Of a stretch of 64,000 nt of DNA, positions 12,140 through 22,689 are shown piece after piece. Each line of letters opens with the position of its first letter. Positions within the stretch are counted from its first letter, which is position 1. A program made the position numbers and the translations under genes. The notes under the pieces are model-generated. The model saw nothing but the letters and a program-made list of their open reading frames with translations. It did not search any database and was not told the DNA's origin. Source of the DNA: Larix kaempferi (taxonomy: Eukaryota; Streptophyta; Pinopsida; Pinales; Pinaceae); NCBI GenBank assembly GCA_027924585.1, contig BSBM01001446.1:372001-436000 (forward strand). Reading direction: 5' to 3'.

Positions 12140-12765
12140 ACCTTTTCCTTTATGTGGTGTCCATCAAACAAGATGTAGTGAGGGAAGAATCCAAAAGAGA
12201 ATAATTTAAAGATGAAGTATTCATTATAAGCTTAGGTAGATCCATTTTTAAGTACATGAGACCTTGCATAAGACCTTGAATAATTCACAGTAAAATTACA
12301 AGGCTTGACATGACGAGCAAAAAATTAATATATTCAAGGTATAAGACCAAGTTTGGTTGTACGTAAACAAATAAGGCTATATGGCCTAGTAATAAGATCA
12401 AGGTTTTTCAATATGGTCCTTTTGGAGTATTGGAAAAAGTGTATGATAATGTCTATAAAATCTATCTACCTCCATATATAGATATTTACTCAGTAGTGAA
12501 TGTGCAAAAACTTCAACTTGTGTGAGCCTTTCATGTTAGGATAGGAAAATGATAAGTAAGTCTTACCTACCATAGAGGACGTAACACCGGAAGTTCAGGT
12601 AGAGTTAGCAAATGATATAGTTTGTAGAAGAATCAGAAACACAAACTTTGGTAGATTGGGTTAAATGACAAGTTCAATGAAAGCTAAATTGCAATCTAGG
12701 GAGAAGTATAGAAAAAATTTCCTCACCTCCTTTAGTATAATATTTTTGAGATAAAAATACTCCCG
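12140..12765 (+). pseudogene. Ty3/gypsy integrase C-terminal remnant
   Basis: Across shifting frames, this block resembles the end of a plant gypsy integrase: a DQVWL-like motif (about 12,340), then FQYGPFGVLEKVYDNVYKI and LPPYIDIYSVVNVQKLQL (about 12,400-12,520), the SH3-like C-terminal domain that binds DNA. A charged tail follows that resembles the end of the same family. The catalytic core upstream is missing or unreadable. A polypurine tract and LTR lie directly downstream, as expected. Many stops show it is dead. Confidence 0.7.
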
Positions 12766-12776
12766 AAATGGGGAGG
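12766..12776 (+). promoter_or_regulatory. Polypurine tract
   Basis: AAATGGGGAGG sits directly before the TGTG start of the LTR and downstream of the integrase tail. It would prime plus-strand DNA synthesis. Confidence 0.6.
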
Positions 12777-14058
12777 TGTGATCCAAAATATATCACTATA
12801 TAATTTTCATTTATTTTCATACTTTTTGAGAGGAAAAATTGGAGATATTGACTTGTAGGACCTATTTTAGGGTTAGTTTCTATTTTGGAGATTTGGGGTT
12901 CTTAAACTTTCAAAGCCTATTTGAGGCACTAAAAAATCAATTTTAGGGTCAAATATTTATGTACATAATCCCAAACTTATCAATTCTATTATACACATTG
13001 AAGCATTTCCAATAGATCAAACATCACCTTAATAAACATTAATATGTGGAAGTTACATCTAATACAAGTTAACCTATGTTGTTGACCACCATGGTACTAA
13101 GTGGATTCCATGACAACCACCATTACTGACACATGTGGAGCTAGTCCTATGTGAAATTTTGACAAGAATAATCTAGAGGGTCCAGAACCCTAAACCTAAC
13201 AATGAGTTAAGGCGTGCAAAATGCCTAACCCTAACCAAGGGTCACACAAGCTAGTGCATGGGCTATGCCATCAAGAGGGCTACACAATACAATACTTCAC
13301 TCACACAAGATCATAGTGCAAAAGGGCACTTACTAAGGGTTATGGAACCCTTAGTAATAATTCGTGAATGGATAGTGTGTGAGTGCAAATAAAAGAAACA
13401 AATAACTACACTAAATGATTACTGCATTAAAACAAGAAGCAAACTAAAAGTCATGAGTCAAATGATGATTTTATATTATGTTGTAAAAATGGATTTACAA
13501 TAGATGGTTACCTCAAAAGGTGAGTAGATGTGGGGCCATCGTATCCATACAAAGAGTGGTGCTCTAGGTCTCCAATGTTCCTTTCCCTTCTCCAAATGCT
13601 CAAATCGTGGCCGAAACTCAACAAGAATGGGGAAACACAAGCTCAAAGGGAGGCTATAGTCTTAGTGGGAATTTCGAAAACATAAGGGTAGGGAAGAGTG
13701 AATGATGTTGTGAAATGGGGTGCCTCCACCACCTTTTTATAGCAATTTTGGGTGGTGGTGTATTGTCCCATGGTATTGGGTGGCCAATAGATTTGGCCCA
13801 TAGTATTTGATAGTTTCCCTCATTTTTCTTTTATTTTGACTATTTCCCCTTTTTCTTTTTCTTTTATTTTTCTTTTTGGGTATTTTGACCATTTTTTTGA
13901 GGATTTTAATTAATTATTGAGGGAAATAATGGTTTTTTCCCATTTGGTTACCAACTTAAGGATTTTTGGTTTTTGGAGGCCAAAAATGTAGGAAAAGGGT
14001 ATGAATGGGTAATGTGACTAAGGGGATGAGCTAGGTGAACAATGTTTGGGTGCTAACA
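12777..14058 (+). mobile_element. 3' LTR of the gypsy remnant (about 1.28 kb)
   Basis: It starts TGTGATCC right after the polypurine tract and ends GCTAACA at 14,058. A CTTTTTATAG TATA-like element near 13,732 and the length fit a gypsy LTR. The 5' LTR is not in the window in intact form, so the ends rest on the polypurine tract and the TG...CA rule only. Confidence 0.55.
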
Positions 14059-16351
14059 GGAAACTATTAGGACATGTTAAATATTAAGCTTCTAGGGAAG
14101 GAATGGATTCTATTCTTGTTGTATTATTACTATTCCATAGATTAGCAAAGCAAGGTAGTGGGATATTTGGAGTCGAAAAAAGGAAGTAAAAGACCTTGTA
14201 ATATCCATACATGTCATAATGTTAATGGAAAATCCATACTGAATTCATATTTCTTTTTGTTTAAATTTCATATATGAGAAGAAAAGAGCAAGGAATAATC
14301 CTCATATTTGTTTAGGTTTTCCCATTTTGGGTTTGTTAGGGTATATCTTGTGTTTTTTATATGGATGATGTGGTTTTTGTTTTAGCTTCTTTTATTTCAA
14401 AAACAACTTATTTTGAGCATTAAGCTACTAATATTAAATCCAAAACTTAAATGAAACATTTCAAATGAAAAAATTGTATAAAAACATGTAAGATTTGTTG
14501 TGATAAACTATCATATTAGAATATCCACAACAATTTATAGTTCAAACATTATAATAAAAGTGTACACTATGAAAAGGAACCACATCCTTGAAATTGGTGA
14601 TAGCCTTGGTGAAATGCATGTGATTGATGATAAGGATGAGTTAAAAAAGAAAAAGAGAGATAAAAGGAAAGTTAATGATTCTCAATTGGTTCGCTAAGGA
14701 AATATTAACTATGTTTATAACATAAAAGAATGGCACACAAGGGAGGTCACTTATGAAATCGTAGGTTTATTTTCAATTTCTTCATCTTATTCAAGTTGGT
14801 TCTGCCCTACAATGGAAATATTATAATATTATATGACTACACTAGGAATTGATTTAGTGATTCTTGATTTATGTAATTTGATAACTAGAGTCAAAACAAT
14901 TTGACAAACTAGTTTAGCATATTAGATTTATCTAGTGAAATGATTTTTAAGTAAGGCTATCAAGATATATTTAAAAAATAAATAAAGTTGATAATTTCAA
15001 AGGATTCAAAGATAAAAATACATATGATGAAGTGTTGTATTGCATGGGCTATGCCATCACGAGAAATTAGATGAACAAATTAGTCAAAACCACACCGTGA
15101 ATATGATATATGATTGGACTGAAGTTGAAGAGAAGAAAGATCCTCTGCCTTCTTTCATGTAGTTAGCAATGAGCATGCCTATGGAGGAGCAAACAACTAT
15201 TCAAAAATGAAACAATGTTTTTATTTAGGGATACTTCTCTCATTTTATGACGTAGGTAGACTTCTTAAGCGTATAATGAAGGAAACAAATGTAAATGAGC
15301 ATGTGTTCTTGAGAATTTACATCTAAAGGAATATATGAAGGTGTATTACCAAAGACTTGTCAACACCTCAGGTTTGTAAAATATATCATATTTATAAAAT
15401 TACAATTGATTTATAAAATATATCATATTTATAAAACTTTATAGTAGTTACGTTTCTTTCTATCATCCTTCATTATGACATTTTGAACCCAGAATAATAA
15501 TTTTATGATATTTTCATTTATTATAAGATGATCGTATACTTATAGAGAAAGCATCTATGGGTGATGTTGAACATGCTCCTCCACATATTGACCAAGGATG
15601 TATTGATATTGTTGCAAGTGGAGATACACTTTCAAGTGATGACTCCATATTTACACGAAAAAGATCAAGACTATGTTTATTTTAAAAGAAATAAAGTACT
15701 TATTAGTCCCTGCATTGCCTGAATGCACGAAGAGACTCTATGAAAGGGCTTGTCGTCGTTTCAATTAGTTTTCATGCATATCAAAGATACTCACTTCACA
15801 TTTAGCCTAAGTTTCCTATGACATAATATGAACAACAATTTCTATTAACCAGTTGATATACATTGCACTTTTTTCCATTGAATCACCCACTTCATTCTCT
15901 TATTTGGCCTCATCTTGAGGCAAAGTGGCATTTTCGATAATAAAACTTAGGTTAATATGAAGATTGTGTACTACTTTTTTTGAAACGAAATAATGCTAGA
16001 AATGTTTGGCATTACTTCTTGTAACATTAAATGTTGTAGTGGTGTTAATTGGTGCATCGCTTTCTGTTAGGTTTTTATTGTGTTCATTGGCACACCGCCT
16101 TCTAGACTTTTATTACGTTGTACTTGCGTTGGTGCACCACCTTGCAACTACTATGTGGCAGCTGGAAGCTGTGTTTGTTCCAAGCTATCACGCATGTATG
16201 GTAAGAACCTGCTACAACTCCAAACCCTTCTTTCTTGGACTTATACTTTCCAATGATCTTGAAATCCATAATTTGGTGAAGTAAGGAAACTCAAGAGCAT
16301 ACAATCCAATGCTTATTTAGTTAACCGGTATACTGAATATATTGATTCAAG
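14059..16351. other. AT-rich stretch without recognised gene
   Basis: Nothing here can be assigned to a family. Open frames at 14,500-14,697 (ending in a lysine-rich stretch) and 16,006-16,284 carry no known motif. A direct repeat of AAAATATATCATATTTATAAAA occurs near 15,377 and 15,417. The last bases, up to 16,351, are the left half of the reconstructable insertion site of element G1. Confidence 0.4.
15531..15686 (+). pseudogene. Possible exon or gene fragment, unknown
   Basis: One frame is open for about 50 codons, has ordinary amino-acid composition (including SMGDVEHAPPHIDQGC and a basic RKRSR near the end) and closes with TAA. It is preceded by a T-rich stretch ending in AAG that could be a 3' splice site. 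Upstream, 15,040-15,330 also has coding-like stretches (WTEVEEKKDPLPSFM) with stops. I do not recognise a family. It could be a captured gene fragment or a chance open frame. Confidence 0.2.
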
Positions 16352-16356
16352 ACAAG
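16352..16356 (+). repeat. Left target-site duplication of G1 (ACAAG)
   Basis: The 5-bp ACAAG before the 5' LTR is matched exactly at 43,108-43,112 after the 3' LTR. Confidence 0.92.
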
Positions 16357-16693
16357 TGTTGGAGGAGCCTAAGTCGTCCTGTCGACTAGGCTCCCCGCCC
16401 GACCTATTGTAAATGTATGTCGACAGATGGGTCGACCAGTCGGGTCGTGTCAGACGGTTGAACCAACCAGACAGTTACATAACCGCTTGTAAATGCATAT
16501 ATATAGGTTGTTGAGCCGTGTACTGGGCTAAGTTAGATCTGTTATATGTAGTATTCTTCTCTTGTTGGTTAATAAAGGCTTGTGCTTCTCTCTTCCTATT
16601 GGTCTCTTGTCTCTTGTATGTGGATCACTATGCATGCTTGTTTATAATATATAATGTATCTCTGGTAACCTCGTGACCCACAGGGCTACAACA
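16357..16693 (+). mobile_element. 5' LTR of G1 (337 bp)
   Basis: It runs TGTTGGAGG...CTACAACA. A TATA box lies at about 16,496-16,506 (GCATATATATAGG) and an AATAAAGG polyadenylation-like signal at about 16,571. It pairs with 42,771-43,107 at equal length. Confidence 0.93.
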
Positions 16694-16695
16694 TT

Positions 16696-16713
16696 TGGTT
16701 TTGTTGCCGGGAC
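16696..16713 (+). promoter_or_regulatory. Primer-binding site of G1, tRNA-Asp-like
   Basis: TGGTTTTGTTGCCGGGAC lies two bases after the 5' LTR. It resembles the tRNA-Asp site TGGCGCCGTTGCCGGGGA, mainly in the GTTGCCGGG core, with a changed 5' part. Confidence 0.6.
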
Positions 16714-16740
16714 ATGCATTCAGAAATAACAACATGAAAT

Positions 16741-17275
16741 ATGATTTCGGAGCAGGAGATTAAGGATTGGTGGGAGAAGAAAATCGCAAACTACCTGCAG
16801 AACTATGCGCGACGGAACAAGCTGACAATTATTCAAGCGAGGGAAAGATTCTTCTCAGAGACCCATGAAAAATTCACAAAGTCCATGCCGACTGCCCTGA
16901 AGAAGTTATTGGATGAAAATACCAGTCGATGAAGAAGAGTGGAAGCTATTGTCGAAGTTGATCAACAGAGGACGCACGAATCTGTCGGAGTGGTGCGAAA
17001 AGATTGCAGACGACTTTTGTGAAGAACAAGTGATTGAAGAGCACGTATCTATAGGCGAAGTCAGAAAAAAGTTCTTCACCAAGCTAGCTGATCAATTTCT
17101 GTGTTCCCTGCCGACCTTATTGTTCAAATTCTTGATCAAGAAAGGCATTGTGCATATTGTCGAGACACGACCATTACTGCTCCTGTCCCTTCCAAACTCT
17201 AACTGGGAGGAGAAAGAACGTCAGTGGGAAATATTTGTGAAAGAGAGTGAATGGGAATTCTTTTTGAACAAATGA
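16741..17275 (+). pseudogene. G1 gag leader with a duplicated helical module
   Basis: Two overlapping frames (16,741-16,932 and 16,913-17,275) encode similar segments of about 50 residues. The first has W-EKKIANYL...TIIQARERFF...SMPTALKKLL; the second has W-CEKIADDF...SIGEVRKKFF...SLPTLLFKFL. Both share W..KIA, then a helix, then R..FF, then PT.L...L. This is visible directly and points to an internal duplication, now split by a frameshift near 16,920. The position right after the primer site fits the N-terminal matrix-like part of Gag. I know no family with this module, so its role is unknown. Confidence 0.5.
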
Positions 17276-17938
17276 TGGCCTATACTTCCCAAGGGTCTAG
17301 AAAACTTCGTACCAGCATTGTGGGGGTGGTGAAACATGTTATGAGGTACCAAAATTGATGAAAAATGACATATGACAAGGCGACATGACCAGCAGTGGAG
17401 GACCTGGTAGATCCGACAAAGACAGAACCATGAATAACAAAAGCACTCCGGATATCCAGAAAATTAAAAGAGACAAAAGGAGATAGTGACGTGAAGAGCT
17501 AAGGGAGCACAAAAATGCGTTCTGGAGGAAGCGAGGATCAAGTATCGTGACAGACACAGAAGGAAATCTTCCTGAGTCAAGTCGAGCCCGCTATGATCGG
17601 GGCGTCGAGGAAGATCTGTCACCGATGGATGAGGACTTTTGAATAGAGCGTGGTAGTGCTCTCCAAGTTCAAGTACCTGAGAGGGTAATGCCCCCTTCCT
17701 TGTTTTAGCTAACACAAAGTGTTCGAGTGCAATAAATTTTCGAAGAAAATCTTGGTCTCCATGTTGGCCAGTTGGGAATTTGGAATCGTTAGAATGAATA
17801 AGGCGATGAAGTCAGTAGACTATTGATTCATCGAATTGAAGAGGGAAACTAGGTAAGTTTTCATCCCGAGTTTTCGAATAGAAGTTTTCATCTAATGTAC
17901 TCAGACCATGAAGAATCACCCCCCTGCCAATACCAGAT
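17276..17938 (+). other. G1 leader between gag module and capsid, no clear frame
   Basis: Short coding-like stretches occur (for example EGNLPESSRARYDRG near 17,550-17,600) but no frame stays open. It is probably the decayed N-terminal part of Gag. Confidence 0.4.
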
Positions 17939-19437
17939 TTGAGTGACTCGCTGAGTACTTCGGAAAATCTGAGAAATAGCGAAATCCTGTTTGAGCAGAA
18001 ATTTGTCTGGATTTCGACAGAAGCAGTAGAGGAAGACGGATTTCCAAGACCCAGCGAAGCAGTAGAGGCTATAGACACTGGTTCTGAAGGTAGAGAACCC
18101 AGTCCTAATAAGCAACTAGTTGAAGTCAAAGAAGCACCAAGTCTTGATTGTGGTAACAATCCACCTACTCCACCATCTAATTCTCAAGTCAATACATCAG
18201 CAGACATGTCTCACTCGACAACACACCTTCCATTTTATGAATGCGATGAAGATCCAACAAGACACTGGTTCATGTGTGAATCGATATGGATGGCCAACCA
18301 ACTCACCAGTGAAGAACGACAGTTGGCCCAGTTTGCTGGCTCTTTGAGAAAACGAGCATTGACATGGTATATGGGATATATTGCAAAACCAACAAATGTA
18401 ACTCAGGTGCAAATTAAGCAAATTTTCCTATCCTTTTTCATGATAGAAGACAAAACATATCTGGCAGCCGAACGACTAAAGACAATAGTCCAGAAGCCAA
18501 GAGAAACTGTCAAGGAATATGATAACAGGTTCAAATACCTCTTGAGAAAAATCGACTATGACATCGAAGAAAAACTACTAATTAAATGGTTCATTTCCCG
18601 TCTCATAAGTAAAATTAAAATACATGTGCGTTGACAAAATGTCAATACTTATGCAGATGCATTGAAGACATCACTGGAGATTGAAATGGATGACGAATAC
18701 CCTTTAGTCTGCTTTGACAGACATGTCGATGAATTCCTTGAGAGTATGGAGCAAGCAATTCGAAGCATGAATTTGAAAGGGCCAGAGATATGGTGTACTA
18801 CATGTCGAACTGTAGGACACACTAAAGACTCTTGTCGAATAGAGGATCGACGACAAAAAGTCAAACTTATTCAAACCAGATGCTTTTGTGATCTGTGTAA
18901 AGAATATGACTTGCATTCCACTAATGATTGCCCATACAATCTAAAGAACAAGAAAGAAAAATGGTGCCAGAAATGCGAAGCCAACACCCATTCAATTGAC
19001 GAATGCCATCTGAATTTGAAGAATAGACAAAATTACCATGCAGTGTATCAGACAAACTCGGTCGAGCAGTATATAGACAGAAACATAAGGAACGACAGAT
19101 TTGAAAGAAATGATGGAAGAAATGACAGATACAATTGGAACAGAAACGATAGAAATCCCAGATATGGTGACCGCAGATTTGATCGACGATATGACAGCTA
19201 TAATAGGCGTGGAGGATACCAAGGTCGTGGTCATGGCAGTGGTGGTCGCGGTGTCTAACCCAATCGACCTAGTCTATGTTTTACATGTCTTAGTGAAGAT
19301 CATCAGCATGTAGAATTCCCATACAAAGAAAGAACCGATCTAAATTTTTGTACCAAATGTGGGGTAGGAAATCACTTTTTAGAGGATTTCCCTACCATGA
19401 TTGAAAAAATAAATAAAAATAATGTTCATGTCTTGTC
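17939..19437 (+). pseudogene. G1 gag: capsid domain and CCHC zinc motifs (broken by element A)
   Basis: Gag forms the particle that packages the RNA. Residues 1-95 are acidic and low in complexity. A Retrotrans_gag capsid domain follows (about 18,250-18,630) with RHWFMCESIW, LAQFAGSLRKRALTWYMGYI and EYDNRFKYLLRKI. One TGA at 18,632 interrupts it. The second part has three zinc-knuckle-like motifs at about 18,790-19,015 (CTTCRTVGHTKDSC, CDLCKEYDLHSTNDC, CQKCEANTHSIDEC), then an R/G/D/Y-rich linker (19,080-19,255). After a TAA at 19,256-19,258, two more motifs follow (CFTCLSEDHQHVEF, CTKCGVGNHFLEDF) whose final cysteine is replaced by Phe. Five such motifs are more than the one or two usual in plant gypsy Gag. 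The frame stops at 19,437, where element A is inserted, and resumes at 33,366. Confidence 0.85.
19433..19437 (-). repeat. Left target-site duplication of element A (TTGTC)
   Basis: It is matched exactly at 33,361-33,365. Removing A and one copy rejoins the gag frame of G1. Confidence 0.92.
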
Positions 19438-20030
19438 TGTTAAGATTCAATATGCTAAGACAGAAAATATAAGCATTGCATTTCATTTCACAACAATAGC
19501 ATATACAGGATCACTGAAAGAACAACAAGCACAACATAAACACAAGAGACACAAATTTATCGTGGGAAACCCACATGGGGTAGAAAACCCATCAAAGCTT
19601 CCTCAATATAGATGACCAGCAAATACAAAGATGTAAACCCTAGACATGAGCTCCTTCTCCTCCATAGTTGATCTCTCCTCACCTATGCGCCAATCACAAG
19701 TGAGTGTAATGTGTGTTAAATGCGGAACACACCTCCTCTATTTATACACAACTCTGACTTGAGTTTTACACTAACTAGGTCAGCCCCAACTTAACTACTT
19801 AACATAATGTGACAGGGCCGACCCCACTAGGGTGGTCTAATAACCCCTAACCCACATGACTCATACAGGGCCGACCCCCACTAGGGAAGTCTAATAACCC
19901 AAGTTACCACATTCTCCACGGAGGAATAAAACATCTCCGGATATACAATAAGGTCTTCACGGAGGAATGAAACATCTACGGAATAATAAAGTACAAATAT
20001 AATATTCTTAGAAGTTACAATATTTCAACA
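19438..20030 (-). mobile_element. 3' LTR of element A
   Basis: On the plus strand it runs TGTTAAGATTC...ATTTCAACA. The TATA box (TATAAATA on minus) lies at 19,739-19,746. Its partner is 32,767-33,360. Confidence 0.92.
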
Positions 20031-20042
20031 CTCCCCCTTAAC
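20031..20042 (-). promoter_or_regulatory. Polypurine tract of element A
   Basis: On minus it reads GTTAAGGGGGAG, directly before the TGTTGAAA start of the 3' LTR. Confidence 0.8.
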
Positions 20043-20141
20043 GAGAAGGATGTTATAACAACATCTGCAGGATCAAGGAGTCATCAACTACATGATACAT
20101 GATACATCTATAAATCATTGGAATCTTTCTTCATATATCAT

Positions 20142-20162
20142 CAGTAACTCAACCAGTTACTG
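20142..20162. repeat. Inverted repeat CAGTAACT/AGTTACTG
   Basis: An 8-bp perfect stem with a 5-nt loop, about 110 bp inside the 3' LTR. The same hairpin is conserved in element B at 22,625-22,645. Confidence 0.75.
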
Positions 20163-20244
20163 GAACATCTTTAACTCTTCAATATTGGAACATCTTCAGT
20201 ATTGAGTCTTCATCTTCTGCAGCATATGAATAGCTACAGCAATC

Positions 20245-20447
20245 TGTATCATCTGGATCATCTTGATCAATAGCAACATCTGGACCATCTCGATCAACAT
20301 CATCATCTGGATCATCTCGATCAACATTATCTGGATCATCTCAATCAACAGTATCATCATCTCGATCATCATCATCTGGATCATCTCAATCTACAACATC
20401 TGGATCATCTCGATCTACAGCATCTGGATCATCTCGATCTACATCAT
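20245..20447. repeat. About 24-bp tandem array in element A
   Basis: About eight variable copies of a unit close to ATCTGGATCATCTCGATCAAC. The short frames here come from the repeat and are not genes. Confidence 0.85.
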
Positions 20448-20476
20448 AATCTGCAATACACACGATCCAATTCCAA

Positions 20477-20790
20477 GATGATCAATCCTTATCAATTTAA
20501 GACAAGTATCATGTCTATGGACGATGCAATCCAAATCTACTTCCACGATGATCAATCCTTATCAATTTAAGACAAGTCTCATGTCTACGGACAATGCAAT
20601 CCAGATCTACTTCTAGGATGATCAATCCTTATCAATTTAAGACAAGTCTCATGTCTATCAACGATGCAATCCATATCTACTTCCAGGATGATCAATCCTT
20701 ATCAATTTAAGATAAGTCTCTTGTCTATGGACGATGCAATCCATGATCCTTTTAAGACAAGTCTCATGTCTAGGGATGATACAATCCCAT
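20477..20790. repeat. 70-bp tandem array in element A
   Basis: About 4.4 copies; unit starts (GATGATCAATCC) at 20,477, 20,547, 20,617 and 20,687. Each carries TCAATTTAAGACAAGTCTCATGTC and GGACGATGCAATCC. Confidence 0.88.
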
Positions 20791-20975
20791 CACGTACATT
20801 TTGAACCAAACGTCCAGGGACGATGCAGTCCTATCACGTACACTTTGAACCAAATTTTCAAGGACGATGTAGTCCTATCACGTACATTTTGAACCAGATG
20901 TTCAGGGACGATGCAGTCCTATCACGTACATTTTGAACCAAATGTTCAGGGACAATGCAGTCCTATCACATCCAC
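20791..20975. repeat. 44-bp tandem array in element A
   Basis: Four copies of a unit containing GGACGATGCAGTCCTATCAC and ACATTTTGAACC. The step of GTCCTATCAC is 44 bp (20,828, 20,872, 20,916, 20,960). It shares the GGAYGATGCARTCC core with the 70-bp array. Confidence 0.88.
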
Positions 20976-21149
20976 AAGAGACCACTTTCTCAGAGACATA
21001 TGCATACGGATCTATTTTAGGACATGTGTCCAAGGATGATACAATCCCTCTTGTCCACTAGGGACCATTTCTCGGAGACATATGTCTATGGATCAATTCA
21101 GGGACTGAAGTCCAGGGATGATAAAATCCCTCCTCGTCCACCTAGACAA

Positions 21150-21340
21150 AGTCTAAGGACCATATATCGACCTCATCGTTGGAATCGGTAACCTCATCAT
21201 CGACCTCATCATCGGAACAAGTACATTGACCTCATCATCGAAACAAGTAACCTCATCATCGATACAAGTATTCACATCATCGATACAAATATCCACATCA
21301 TCGACCTTACCGTCGATGCAGGCAATCTCATCATCAACGA
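21150..21340. repeat. CCTCATCATCG-rich short tandem repeats in element A
   Basis: Degenerate repeats of about 10-30 bp with the core CATCATCGA. On the minus strand they are read in frame after the RNase H domain as D-rich CIDD/CFDDE units. Confidence 0.75.
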
Positions 21341-21912
21341 CCATATCACCCCCCTTTCGAGGAGGGTCCTTATGAACTACACCAAGCTTGTCTCGGAAAT
21401 ACTCAAACTTAACTCGAGACAGAGGTTTGGTCAATACAACAGCAACTTGTTTGTCAGTGATCACATACTTGATCTTGATAGCTCCTTTCTGCACCATATC
21501 CCATATATAAAAATATCGGATCTCTATGTGCTTTGACTTATGATGGAACACTGGATTCTCTGTCATCTTGATACAGCTCTAGTTGTCACACAGGATCACA
21601 GTGGGGTCCATCTCCAAGTCAAATAATTCTGATAACAACTTTAGAAGCCATATCGCTTCACAACTAGCAGAGCAAGCAGCTATATATTCCGCTTCGGCTG
21701 TGCTGAGAGCCACACTAGACTGTTTCCTACTAAACCACAAGATCATGACAGACCCTAGACAATAATATCCTCTCTATTTGTTCTTCCTATCTAATACACT
21801 TCATGCCCAATCAACATCTGTGTATCCATACAATCTGAAGTCATGATCTCCAAGATAACATAGACAAAAATCTATCGTACCCTTCAGGTACCGCATCACA
21901 TGCTTTGCAACT
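21153..21912 (-). pseudogene. Element A copia RNase H, C-terminal part
   Basis: On the minus strand this continues from the RT half at 29,452-29,969, from which it is separated by element B. It shows SSVALSTAEAEYIAAC, a partner-strand DN.S motif, then FHHKSKHIEIRYFYI and LTKPLSRVKFEYFRDKLG, the standard end of copia RNase H. RNase H degrades the RNA of RNA-DNA hybrids during reverse transcription. Two stops interrupt it (near 21,574 and upstream). After the domain the frame runs into aspartate-rich repeats from the tandem array before ending at 21,153. A G-run (RKGG, near 21,345-21,360) after the domain looks like a second polypurine tract. Confidence 0.85.
21908..21912 (-). repeat. Left target-site duplication of element B (CAACT)
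   Basis: It is matched exactly at 29,447-29,451. Confidence 0.93.
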
Positions 21913-22518
21913 TGTTAAAATTCAATATGCTAAGACAGAAAATAGCAGCATTACATTCCATTTCACAATAATAGCATATACAGGATCACTGAAGAAACAA
22001 CAAGCATAGCATAAACACAAGAGAGCGAGATTTATCCTGGGAAACCCTCATGGGGTAGAAAACCCAGTAAAGCTTCCTCAATATAGATGACCAGCAATAT
22101 ACAAAGATGCAAACCCTGAGCATAAGCTCCTTCTTCTCCATAGCAGACCTCTCCTCCACAAGTGCGCCTTTCTCAAGTGAGAGTGAGTGTGTCGAATGAG
22201 GAACACACCTCCTCTATTTATACACTTCACTGATATGTATTTTACACAAGTACACGTAGGCTCGTATTTAACCAATGGGTTAAATACCCCACTACAACTA
22301 ACTGGGCCGACCCCTCTAGGGTGGTCTAATAACCCTTTGACCCACATAACACATTTAGGGCCGACCCCCACTAGGGAAGTCTAATAACCCGAGTTACCAC
22401 ATTCCGACGGAGGAATAAACATCTCCGGATATACAATAAGATCTTCACGGAGGAATGAATCATCTCCGGAATAATAAAGTACAAATATAATATTCTTTGA
22501 AGTTACAATATCTCAACA
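21913..22518 (-). mobile_element. 3' LTR of element B
   Basis: On plus it runs TGTTAAAATTC...ATCTCAACA. TATAAATA on minus lies at 22,214-22,221. It is near-identical to 28,841-29,446. Confidence 0.95.
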
Positions 22519-22530
22519 CTCCCCCTTAAC
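22519..22530 (-). promoter_or_regulatory. Polypurine tract of element B
   Basis: GTTAAGGGGGAG on minus, directly before the TGTTGAGA LTR start; identical to that of element A. Confidence 0.82.
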
Positions 22531-22624
22531 GAGAAGGATATTATAACAGCATCTGCCCGAGCAAGGATTCATCAACATCATACATGATACATCTATAAAT
22601 CACTGGAAGCTTTCTCAACATCAT

Positions 22625-22645
22625 CAGTAACTCAAACAGTTACTG
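22625..22645. repeat. Conserved inverted repeat in element B
   Basis: CAGTAACT/AGTTACTG with a 5-nt loop, at the same distance from the LTR as in element A. Confidence 0.75.
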
Positions 22646-22689
22646 GAACATCACTGTCAACATCAATCATCAACATCACGATCTTTAGC

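Noticed and set aside
13256-15060. Shared 19-mer TGCATGGGCTATGCCATCA at about 13,258 and 15,041
   Set aside because: Similarity does not extend beyond about 20 bases, so no repeat family can be supported.
22078-22371. 97-codon frame found identically at 22,078-22,371 and 29,006-29,299
   Set aside because: It lies inside the two LTRs of element B and its identity only reflects the young LTR pair.
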